Assembly (NCBI GenBank): GCA_027625915.1
Contig: JANTQA010000048.1
Span: 6,101,001-6,165,000, forward strand
Direction: 5' to 3'
Source: Anaeramoeba flamelloides
Lineage: Eukaryota > Metamonada > Anaeramoebidae
Length of the DNA: 64,000 nt
Below are positions 55,545 through 64,000 of the stretch, piece after piece. Within the stretch, counting starts at the first letter, position 1. Each line of letters starts with the position of its first letter. The notes under the pieces are model-generated. The model saw nothing but the letters and a program-made list of their open reading frames with translations. It searched no databases and was not told where the DNA came from. Both the position numbers and the translations under genes were made by a program.

Positions 55545-56540
55545 AGGGGAAAAAAGAGGACAATAATATTGTTGGTACTGAAAATTTCCAGTAAGAAACA
55601 CTCTGGCCCAATTTCTATCGATGGTTTGAATTTAGCTGTGTAATCCCTGGTAATTCTGAATTAAAAATTCCACGTCTTTGATTATGATCGTTCAACTCTG
55701 ATGATCTAATCGGCGAAACAATCATTGGTTTGGATAATATATGGTTTAGCCTGGAATGGCAAGACACGAACCAAAAACCCATGGAATATAAAACCCTATG
55801 AACCCCAACCAGTTTCAATCGATCGGAAAAGCTTGAAATGTGGATCGAAATAATGATTGAAGAACAAGCTAACCAATCACTCAAACTGTTTTGGAAGTCC
55901 CAAAGCCCCTGACCTACGAATTAAGAATCATTGTTTGAACACCAAGGATGTTGTATTCATTGACAAAAATATTTCAGATATCTTTGTCACCTGGATAATC
56001 AACGAGGGTAAAAAGAAATCCTCAGATATCCATTGGAGAAATAAAGATGTCACATGTTCCTTTAATTAGAGATACGCTTTCCCTTTGGGATTGACAGCGA
56101 GAGTGCCCAGAATAAAACATCAATTATGGGATAATGATATACTAACACCAAACAATTACTTCGGAGAGGCTAACATCAATCTTAAGGGGTTATTCAAATG
56201 CGTGGAGAAAAGAAAAACTTCCCAAACTATTTAAACAACAAAGGATCTCACTTTTACATCCCAATCGTGAGGATGAAGAAAGAGGTAAAATCGAAGTTTC
56301 TATAGAAATATTGCCCCAACTTGAAACTAGGGCTAAACCAGCAGGGTTGAGTAGAAGGCATCCAAACGAAAGTTCCCACCTTGAAGACCCAGTTAGAACC
56401 TTCTCTTCCCCCCCCCCCCCCTGGAGATTGGATAAATACTTCAAAATCAGTTCTGGGGGAATATAGAAAATATATTTATGAGCCATTTGTTGTCTTCTTT
56501 GTCTTGTTATCATGATAGTTGCCATTCACCTTAAATATTT
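55545..56540 (+). pseudogene. Ferlin 3' end, decayed (last two C2 domains plus membrane anchor)
   Basis: Frames that switch repeatedly spell the end of a ferlin, a tail-anchored multi-C2 protein of membrane fusion and repair. First comes a C2 domain (YRWFEFSCVIPGNSELKI, VFDYDRST, DDLIGETIIGLDNIWFS). Then the last C2 follows (LTYELRIIV, NTKDVVFIDKNISDIFVTW, RYAFPLGL, HQLWDNDILTPNNYFGEANI). Then come the family's KPAGLSRRHPNESSHLEDP block and a hydrophobic anchor near 56480-56530. Visible damage includes a missing base in a Trp codon at 55935, TAG for a Trp codon at 56067-56069, and several further frameshifts. A run of C at 56410-56421 falls in the linker. No intron is seen in the remnant. G+C is still high, so the decay is probably recent. 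It lies divergent from dynein. Confidence 0.85.
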
Positions 56541-56765
56541 CATTTAAAAAAAAAAAAAAAATACAAAATTTAATGATATAGATATTTATTTATTTATTTA
56601 TCTTGATTTTTGATTTTAAAAATCTTATTTTATTAGTAAGTTAATATATAAAGTGTTCTTTGTTTATTTTTTTCTTTTTTATATCTTTTATTTTTTAGAT
56701 TAAAATAATATTTTACATATTTTCTTAAACAAACATATTTTTCTAATTTATTCTCTGAATTTTTA

Positions 56766-56966
56766 TACAGTCGGTTCCGCTATTAATACACATAATTTCA
56801 ACGAAATTTAAGGCAAAAATAAAATTCCACCTTAAGGTCCAAAATTCGGATAATGGTAAAATAATTTGTGTTTTAAAAAATTACAAATTTTGTGCTTTAA
56901 TTTGACATTTTTTTTGTGCCTTAAATTTCGTTGAAAGTTTGTGTCTTATGAGTGGAACTGACTATA
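56766..56966. mobile_element. Fold-back Tc1-like MITE, copy 5
   Basis: A 201-bp unit and the best-preserved copy. The left end is TACAGTCGGTTCCGCTATTA and the right end GAGTGGAACTGACTATA. The arms carry TTCAACGAAATTTAAGGCA on the left and its mirror TGCCTTAAATTTCGTTGAAA on the right. Confidence 0.75.
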
Positions 56967-57699
56967 ATATTTTTTAAAAAAATTATAAAAAAATATTTTA
57001 CAATAAATCAAAGATGATTCAATAATAATTATCATAGTTTTTTTTTTTTTAGAGAAAAAGGTATTATCATGAATTTTTTCAATATGAAAAATTCCGAAAA
57101 AAAAATATTTTTTTATTAAACAAAATCAAAAATAATAAAAAACAATGAAAGTTTAATGGATTTTTTATCAATAAATCAATGTATTGTATACATTTGATCA
57201 CAGTTACTGAAGGTTTGAATCAAGTGAACGTTTTTATATTCTTGAATTAATTAAACACATTATTGATAATTCATTATGTTTACTGTTTATAGATATCATT
57301 TTTAATCACGGGTCTATCAACAATTAAATTAGATTTAATTAAAATTCTATTCAAGAGGTATTTCCACCAAACACCACTTGTTACATTTTTGAAAAATTTA
57401 AAAAGTTTTTTGAATTTGAAAATCTATTTGATAAATAAACAAGCCCAAATAAAATAATTATTTTTTCTCAAATAAACAAAAAAAAATAACATTCATAGAA
57501 CCACCATTCACAAAATATAATACATTATCAAAAAAAAAATAAAATTTTTATTCTTTTATTTATACAAATACTTCAATTTATTGGAAATTCGAAACAAAAA
57601 GTAAGCCTACTTAAAAAAATTTATTTTATAAAATTTTGAAAATTTTCTAAATTTTATTGTATTTGACTAATAATAAAGGTATAATATCTTTTCTGACAA
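56967..57699. other. AT-rich intergenic DNA
   Basis: No gene or structured repeat was recognised. Confidence 0.45.
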
Positions 57700-58025
57700 A
57701 ATAAGTCTTTTTACAAATGAAAAAAATTGAAAAAAAAAACTTTGAAATCCCAAAAAGTACCAAAGAGTAACACTTAAAAAATTAGAACAATTGTTTTGAA
57801 AATTACAACCAACAACGATTTAAATTCGAAATTGTATATCATTTCTTACCACTTACATCAGAAATGCCCAAGTGTTACATTATTTATATCTAAAAATTAT
57901 CATATACTAATTATTTTTTAATTGGTATTATATGATCTTAATGATTATAAAAAAAATATTTTCAATTTCAAACATTTTTTTTTTTACAGTCACGATTCTA
58001 ACCTTAAGTGAACTACCGAATAACC
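57700..58025. repeat. Dispersed repeat of about 0.5 kb, copy 3 (partial)
   Basis: Matches the second half of 26870-27370: CAAAAAGTACCAAAGAGTAA against CAAAAAGCGCCAAAGAGCAA, ACGATTTAAATTCGAAATTG against ACGATTTAAATTGGAAATTG, and a closing CACGATTCTAACCTTAA. Confidence 0.55.
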
Positions 58026-58941
58026 ACAACATCAGAATTAAGAAAATGAAACGGCAAACTTGGGCTTCGTTTTATACAAAAAAAAAAGAAGAAGAAGAAG
58101 AAGAATACCATTTATAAATTAGTATGTAACAACACTTTTATTAAAAAAAATACAATTTTGTAAACTAACTTTCAAAGTAAAATATCAAATTGATTTTAAT
58201 TGCCAAATTAATATCAAAATTCCTATTTATAAATTTTTTTCTGCTTATTTTTTCTTTATTTTAAAAACACAACACATTCCAAAAATTAAATTGATTATTT
58301 GACTAATAATAGAATTCAACCCACCAAACAAAACCAAAATTTAAGTATTTTCAATATCCAAATTTGATATTTAAAAGTAAACAAAAGATAACATTAACAG
58401 ATTTGGATTTTTTACTCCTATGATTTTTCTATTGAAGTGAGATCAACTAGAAGAGTTTATGGCAAGATACTCATTCATTTTTTGTAATTTAAATTTCAGA
58501 AATCTTGATAGATCAGGGAAAAATAAGTAGAAAAATATTGTAAAATTTTCCTCTTTTCTGATATTTTGCGACAAAATCAATTTGTAATTTTTTACTAGAA
58601 TAGTAATAATTCTCTTCGGTATTAAAAAACAAAAGATCTATTATTGTAAAAGATATGTGTTTTTACAATGCTATTTTTATATCAACAAAACATAAACTTT
58701 ATGTATTATTACAAGGAATTATCTTTTTTTGAATTTAACAATTTTTTCCAATATTTATTTTATTGGGTTGGTTTTAACAATCAAAACACTCATATTTTGA
58801 AAAATAAAAATTCTAATTTGCCAATTACCTTTCCCAATGTTCTCGATAATTGGTGAATATTTTTCCGATATAAAAAAAAATGACGACTATTTTAATCATT
58901 TTTTGTAATTCTTTCACTGTTATTTTACATTCAATATCAAA
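58026..58941. other. AT-rich intergenic DNA upstream of KTI12
   Basis: A (GAA)n run lies at 58088-58104. The frame 58668-58856 is AT-driven. No core promoter element was distinguished. Confidence 0.45.
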
Positions 58942-59772
58942 ATGCCACTGATCTTAATTTCTGGGTTACCTTGTTCTGGAAAGACAACCTTAGCGAATAA
59001 ATTAAAAGCAAAATTTGAAAAGCAAATGCGTGTTGAGGTTATTAATATTGAAAAGTTAGGGTTGGATCGAAACAAATGCCATTTTGATTTAAAATCAGAA
59101 ATCCAATTTCGAGGATCCTTTAAATCTACAGTCAACAGAGCACTTTCAGGCAACACGCTTGTCATTGCAGATGGCATTAATGGAATCAAAGGCTTTAGAT
59201 ATGAGTTGTATTGTTCTGCACGCGAATTAGGAACAACGTTTTGCTTATTGTATTGCACAACATCGCCTGAGATCGTCAGGGAGTGGAACAATACAAGAGA
59301 GGAGGAAACCAAGTATTCCTCGGGAATTTTGGACGATCTAATTCAAAAATTTGAAAAGCCAAACACAGAGAACTATTGGGATCGACCTTTAATTCCGATC
59401 GATCCAAACAGCGAATTGGATCTGGACCAAATTGAAAAAATTGCAGTCCAGGGAAAAAAGCTTCGCGCAAGGCAAGCAACAAAAATCCATATCAAAAGGA
59501 AAAGCAATATTTTGTTTGAACAAGGCAAAATTGCACAAGACGTTCTTGACCAAATCTTTGAAGTCATGAAAACTGCTCAAAGCGGAGAAACCTTTAATGT
59601 CATTTGCTTTTATACCCAAACTAAAAAAAAATTCATGATCAAAAAAAAGGCTTCATTGCCAAAATTATTGAGAGTGAAAAAGCAATTTACCAAAACAATC
59701 GAAAATTTGAATATTTCCCAGCCAGATGAGTATTTTACTCTTTTTGTTGACTACTGCCAAAAGAATATTTAA
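58942..59772 (+). CDS. KTI12: KTI12-type ATPase, Elongator-associated
   Basis: A complete 276-residue frame. The start gives the family's own N-terminus MPLILISGLPCSGKTT, with a P-loop at residues 8-15. VIADGINGIKGFRYELYC follows, and the second-strand segment FCLLYCTTSPEIVREWN and YWDRPLIPID match the KTI12/PSTK layout. The C-terminal helical part (LDQIFEVMK, RVKKQFTKTIE, FTLFVDYCQ) corresponds to the tRNA-binding domain. KTI12 is an ATPase that binds tRNA and Elongator and is needed for wobble-uridine modification in the cytosol. It is shorter than the animal protein because the linker between the two domains is short. There are no introns. The related selenocysteine enzyme PSTK is less likely, given the VIADGINGIKGFRYELYC wording. 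Confidence 0.93.
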   Translation: MPLILISGLPCSGKTTLANKLKAKFEKQMRVEVINIEKLGLDRNKCHFDLKSEIQFRGSFKSTVNRALSGNTLVIADGINGIKGFRYELYCSARELGTTFCLLYCTTSPEIVREWNNTREEETKYSSGILDDLIQKFEKPNTENYWDRPLIPIDPNSELDLDQIEKIAVQGKKLRARQATKIHIKRKSNILFEQGKIAQDVLDQIFEVMKTAQSGETFNVICFYTQTKKKFMIKKKASLPKLLRVKKQFTKTIENLNISQPDEYFTLFVDYCQKNI

Positions 59773-60799
59773 TTTGATACTATCTTTTTATTTACTCTTG
59801 TTGATTTTATTTATTTATTTTATTTTATTTTTCAATTAACCAACACCAAAAATGATTTAAAGCCCAAAATTAAACATAAGAATTATTAAGATTATTTATT
59901 TGTAAATTTGAATTTTCAAACCTTTTTAATTTCCGATTTCAAGGTAAAGTGGCCCGAAAAACCCGTGTTCTTGGCCTAAAACCCTTGTTTCTAATAAAAG
60001 CCCTGCTTTTTTTTTTTCTTGTTGCACCAATGTAATATCAAATTCACTATCCAATAGTTAATATTGGATGAAATCTATTTTGAAGGAAAACCCCTTGAGG
60101 TTTTCAGCGAATTTCAAATCATGAATGCAATTTGTTTAAATTTTTTTGTAATTTTCTCAATTTTTTCCAAATTTCCCTTCAAAAGTTTTGAAATTGTGTT
60201 TTTTTTTTGATAATAAAAATTTTATACAAAAATTAACTCTATTTTTTACCAAAAAATTTCAAATTTCATCATTTCTTTTTAGAATTACGTTTTTAAGAAT
60301 AGAACTTTTAGAAATCGATATCATTTTTGCTAATTTTTTATTGTCTGTTTCTTTGATAGGTTAATATGAAAACATTCTCGTAAATTGAATCGTAGTTTTT
60401 AATTTGAAACACCGGTTAATATTTTGAAATATGATTTTATTAAGTCTTAACAAAGTATTTGAGCAACAGTGGTTTTTTTAAATTATTTTTTTTAATTTAT
60501 GATTTTTTCTGATAATTAAAAATCTATTTGTCATTAAAATTCAATAAAAAAATATGAAAGAGTAAAATTTAATCATAAATTTCATTTTTAGCAGATTTTA
60601 TAAAGTTGTGTTTTTCTTTTTGATAATTAATAATTTTTTTTTTTTGGGAAATTGATAATAAATGTTTAATTTACTCAAGTTGGAATAGATAGAAACTGGC
60701 AGTGAAAAAAAAATATTTTTATGATATTTTTTTTTTTTTTTGATTCAATAATATGAATTAAAATTAATTAGAATATGATAAATGATGAATTTTCAAAAA
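59773..60799. other. KTI12 3' flank and AT-rich DNA
   Basis: A less AT-rich patch at about 59932-59990 reads FKVKWPEKPVFLA before TAA, or KVARKTRVLGLKP in the next frame. Neither could be tied to a gene. The rest is AT-rich. Confidence 0.35.
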
Positions 60800-61550
60800 T
60801 CAACTTTTCTAAGTTGATAATAAATTTTATTCACAATAAATTAAAAATCAAGAAATTCAAATTCATGGTGCTATTGTATTTATGGTTGTCAGTATAACCA
60901 CCTTTTTTAAAAGTCTCTCATCAAGAAAACAATGTGTTTGTTTCGAGTAAGAAATTCCAAAAAGAAGAGAAAAATGAATTTTTCTTAAATTCAACTTTAG
61001 GATATTTACTTTGATAGATAATAACAAAAAGTTTTGAAAATATTACATTTGTCTAATAAAACTGAAATAGGGGGGGGGATCATTCTGGCAAATGTTGACA
61101 GTCTCCACCGAGTGCCTAGCTTCTCCAGAATTCAAAAGAATAGAGAAAAATCTATCAATTTTCCTAATAAACAGAAAACCCAAGAAAAGCTAACGGCAAT
61201 TTTCCAGAATTCCAAAGGAATTGAGAAAAATCTTTGATTTTACTCAATTCTTTTAAATTCCGGAAAACCGAACGGAAAATCAAGTAATAAAAATAAAATC
61301 GAATTTATAATAATAAAGAATTCTTTAATAGTCGAAATAATTGGTTATCTATTTTCAAGATATTTATAAAATTTAAAATATTTTTAAAATGGATGATTAT
61401 AATGATCTATTAACTATGAAAAGAAACTCTTTCAATTATTTTACTATGAAATTTCAAAAAAATCTTAATAGAACTGGAAAATTTGATTAACTAACTTTAA
61501 TAATTAAATATCTCAAAGAATAATTATTGATCTAAGATCTTGTATGAACT
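60800..61550. repeat. Dispersed repeat of about 0.8 kb, copy 2
   Basis: Same order of landmarks as 20875-21750: TCTAATAAAACTGAAATAGG at 61053, CCGAGTGCCTAGC at 61107, TTTTACTCAATTCTTTTAAA at 61237, and an end resembling that of the third copy (AAATCTTAATAGAACT, ATCTAAGATCTTGT). A run of nine G follows the TA at 61068. Confidence 0.6.
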
Positions 61551-61942
61551 AATAATTTCTATTATAAGTGGGGTTATCAAAAGAGAAAAAATATTAAGGA
61601 TAATCAAGTATCAAAAAAAAAAAAAAAAAAAAAGACAATTTTAAGTTAGACCAAACAACTTCTCTTATTATATTTTTTTCTTTGATAATAAATTTTATTT
61701 ACAATCAAAAAAAAAAAATTACAGAGCTTCAAATTTTTAAGGATATTGTATTTATTTTTTTTAGTAGTTAAAAAGTTTTTTAAATTCCTTAGACTAGAAA
61801 AGGTGACTTTTTTACTCAAAAAAAAAAAAAACTAAAAAAACTGTAAGGTGAATTTTAGTTTAATTTAACTTGAAGGAATTTATTCAGAAAGACAATAACG
61901 ATCATTTTGAAAAGGTTTTACTCCTCTATATTAAAAGTGAAA

Positions 61943-62475
61943 TAAACTAAATTCCAAAATTTTGGACACAATTTAAATGGTTGAAAGAATAACAATACTC
62001 CGCTTTACTTTCAATTAGGGGATAATTTTGATTTTACAAACTATTTCATTTTTTGTCTTTTTTGTTTTGTTTTCATTTCTTTTTCTTTTCTAGTTACGTA
62101 TATGTTTCGTTTGATCTGAAAATTTTTTTAGTTGGTTGATAGAATGTTAGTATTGTGTTTGATAAATTGGAAAATCACATACAATTTATCGATGGTATCT
62201 TATCATTTGATCGATTAACAATTGTTGGTGAAAATTCAACATGTTTACAAATAAAATTTTTTGTTCCGTTCGTTTCATTATTTTGGACACTCAATTTTTT
62301 TTTTTTGTTTTATATTTTTTACTTTTATTTGGATGAAAATGATTACTTATTTAAAAATTAATACCGGGTTACTTAAATGTGGTTTTATATTATGGTTTGG
62401 AAAAATATAATAAATTGGGTTTTGTTTTGTCTATTTTTGATTTTGTATGTGTCCAAATTTTTGAAATGGGGTTTA
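61943..62475. mobile_element. TA-flanked Tc1-like MITE, copy B (uninterrupted)
   Basis: A 533-bp unit. The left end is TAAACTAAATTCCAAAATTT...GGACACA and the right end TTTTTGAAATGGGGTTTA. The 26-bp inverted repeats differ at about five positions. TA at each end is the Tc1/mariner target. It matches copy A over its full length in reverse orientation and keeps the site where a hAT-like element entered copy A. The frame at 62155-62361 has no recognisable similarity. Confidence 0.8.
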
Positions 62476-62629
62476 GATTAAAAAAATATCGTGTATTAAA
62501 TCCCGTGTGTGTCCGTTGAGTACCACAAAGTGTATAGGTTTTCCCGGATAAAAATGAATAGAGTAAAAAGAAATATTTTTAACCCGGTTTTTTTAAAGTG
62601 TGGATACCTGGCTGTGTTTTTTTTTTTTT

Positions 62630-62785
62630 AAATTTTTGAAATAAACCGAAATTTTATAAAAATTTCTGTTTATTTCAAAAGTTTAACAAAAACCTAACAG
62701 AAGTGTCCTAGCTCTTTTTTACTTTTTGGAATAAACATAAAATTTTGTAAATTTTCTGTTTATTAGAACAATTAAAAAAAAACCT
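62630..62785. repeat. Two tandem hairpin units
   Basis: At 62630-62688 TTTTGAAATAAACCGAAATT pairs with AATTTCTGTTTATTTCAAAA. At 62715-62782 a related unit (TGGAATAAACATAAAATTTT with AAATTTTCTGTTTATT) follows. Both resemble the hairpins at 11243-11302 and 11418-11490. Confidence 0.55.
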
Positions 62786-63164
62786 AAGGTAAAATCAAAA
62801 AAAAATTATTTTTTCCAATTCAAATTAATAAATAATTCTTTAATAGTACAAATTTTCGATTACCTATTTCAATGATATTTATTAAAATTAAATTTTTTTT
62901 TAAAATATATCAGCAGTTATTGATTTTTTTAAAAAAAAATATCGAATATATTTCTTTTTGAAATGCGAATGCATTGAGAGAAAAATATATTCAGATGTTT
63001 TTTTTTTTCAAAAAAAAATCAATAGCGGGTGTTATATTTTGAGACCAAAAATATTGTAAAAAAATGGTAAATCTAAAACAAAAATTTTTTTAAAATTTCA
63101 ATCCTTTGTGATCTTTGTCTGAAATAGTGATAAATTTTAAAAACAATAAAATATAATATATCAT

Positions 63165-63285
63165 TCATTTGAAAATTTGTTCCAAAATCTCATGGTACAT
63201 TGGAACTTCATCTGGAATATATTTTTCATCTGATTGGAATTGAATAGAGTGAAAGTGTGTACCATAAAACATGGTAACCAACAAA
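63165..63285 (-). CDS. Orphan terminal exon, unrecognised protein
   Basis: A G+C-richer patch encodes LLVTMFYGTHFHSIQFQSDE and then KYIPDEVPMYHEILEQIFK before TGA, directly after an AGCAAAG acceptor. Codon choice and the change in composition at the acceptor support real coding. I do not recognise the family, and upstream exons were not found before the window ends. It may belong to a gene reaching beyond 64000 or be a remnant. Confidence 0.4.
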
Positions 63286-64000
63286 CTTTGCTCAAAAAAT
63301 AAAAAATAATTTGTTTTTTTCTATTTAAAAAATTCTGTCAATTGTTTTTTTTTTTAAAAAATAAAAAATGAAACGAAATTTTTTACAATTTCTATTAATA
63401 AATTACCTACTTTTTTAAAACTATTTTAGTCATCAAAAGTTAAAAGTTTTAATTCGAAAACTCTATATTTTTTTTTATTTTAAAGTACCGATTAATAAGA
63501 TTTTTAGTGAAATGAAATTCTAAAATTCTAACAATTTTTTTTTTTTGGAAAAAATGATTCAATATTTTTTCAACTTGAAATTTTCACTTTTCTCATTTGA
63601 ATTTTCAATCCCAGAAAAAAACATATTACAGCACTTTAAATCATTACTCAAGATATTTTTATTTTAATAAAATTCTCCAAATTTTTATTAAATTTTAGCT
63701 TATTTTTTTCTATCCAGAAATGAAAAGCTTATATTAATACAACAATATTTGGTAAATAATATCAAATATAATAAGTGATGTAGATCTGAAAAATATAGCA
63801 TCATTTTTTATATTTTTTCTAATATTTTTTCTTGAGAAAAATAACATTATAACCTCTCAGATGTAAAAAAATTTTTTTTCATATTTTTTTGCTTTAAAAT
63901 TTTAAAAAAATCTTAATAGAACTTTGAAAATTGGATTATCAAACTTAAATTGTTTAAATATCATGAAAAATACTTTTTGATCCAAGATCTTTTATTAACC

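Larger units (their letters stand above)
61640..64000. repeat. Dispersed repeat, copy 3, expanded by insertions (runs off the window)
   Basis: Begins with AATTCCTTAGACTAGAAAA and contains AGTGTATAGGTTTTCCC and AATAGAGTAAAAAG. It closes with AAATCTTAATAGAACT and GATCCAAGATCTTTTATTAA at the window end, matching copies 1 and 2. It is much longer because MITE copy B (61943-62475), two hairpin units (62630-62782) and about 1 kb of other DNA lie within it. Confidence 0.5.

Noticed and set aside
55615-56525. - strand frames of 89 and 111 codons across the ferlin remnant
   Set aside because: Antisense to the recognisable ferlin wording; open only because the sense strand has few TTA/CTA/TCA words.
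58920-59619. - strand frames across KTI12
   Set aside because: Shadows of the KTI12 coding sequence.
59932-59990. KVARKTRVLGLKP resembling the start of ribosomal protein eS28
   Set aside because: Only about a dozen residues, wrong continuation, and an equally good competing frame.
1-64000. CRISPR arrays, tRNA and rRNA genes, retroviral or Polinton-like elements
   Set aside because: No regular direct-repeat/spacer pattern, no tRNA T-loop words in a cloverleaf context, no rRNA core words, and no reverse transcriptase, integrase or capsid wording in any frame read.

Overview
This is a nuclear segment from a eukaryotic protist. The DNA is extremely A+T-rich, with long A and T runs. The genes are typical eukaryotic cytosolic and signalling genes: cytoplasmic dynein heavy chain, Rac GTPase, G-alpha, 4EHP, KTI12, ribosomal protein eL38, Sds3, F-box protein and a ferlin relic. 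Several have short GT-AG introns, and AATAAA lies just after several stops. The lysine/glutamate low-complexity tracts in dynein and the F-box protein, together with Rac, G-alpha and ferlin, suggest an amoeboid protist. Anaeramoebae is my best guess and Amoebozoa the alternative, but this is inference from style and not a match.

Layout. At the left edge (1-136, +) is the last piece of a G-protein alpha subunit. A Rac-type GTPase follows (2836-3426, -), then ribosomal protein eL38 with two introns (9214-9664, +), an unrecognised 65-residue two-exon protein (10178-10430, -), and an Sds3-type Sin3/HDAC subunit in three exons (16361-17307, +). A 4EHP-type cap-binding protein runs from 30762 down to 23690; its second intron is about 6.1 kb and is filled with repeats and transposons. 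Next come an F-box protein (34241-36343, -) and an intronless 14-kb cytoplasmic dynein 1 heavy chain (40555-54576, -). A decayed ferlin 3' end (about 55545-56540, +), KTI12 (58942-59772, +) and an orphan terminal exon near the right edge (63165-63285, -) complete the set.

The rest is AT-rich intergenic DNA made largely of old dispersed repeats and non-autonomous DNA transposons. These include a five-copy family of about 200-bp fold-back Tc1-like MITEs, two copies of a TA-flanked 0.53-0.55-kb MITE, a 1.33-kb hAT-like element nested inside one of those two copies, a pair of TIR elements beginning CTACC, a 1.25-kb element with ATCGCGAT-rich subterminal repeats, and several duplicated blocks of 0.25-0.9 kb. 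No autonomous transposase, no virus-derived gene, no CRISPR array and no tRNA or rRNA gene was recognised.

The genes are housekeeping and signalling genes with no visible operon-like logic. The best second looks are the nested insertion, which has a readable empty site in the window; the 4EHP gene spread over a 6-kb transposon-filled intron; and the ferlin pseudogene. I see no convincing new multi-gene system.
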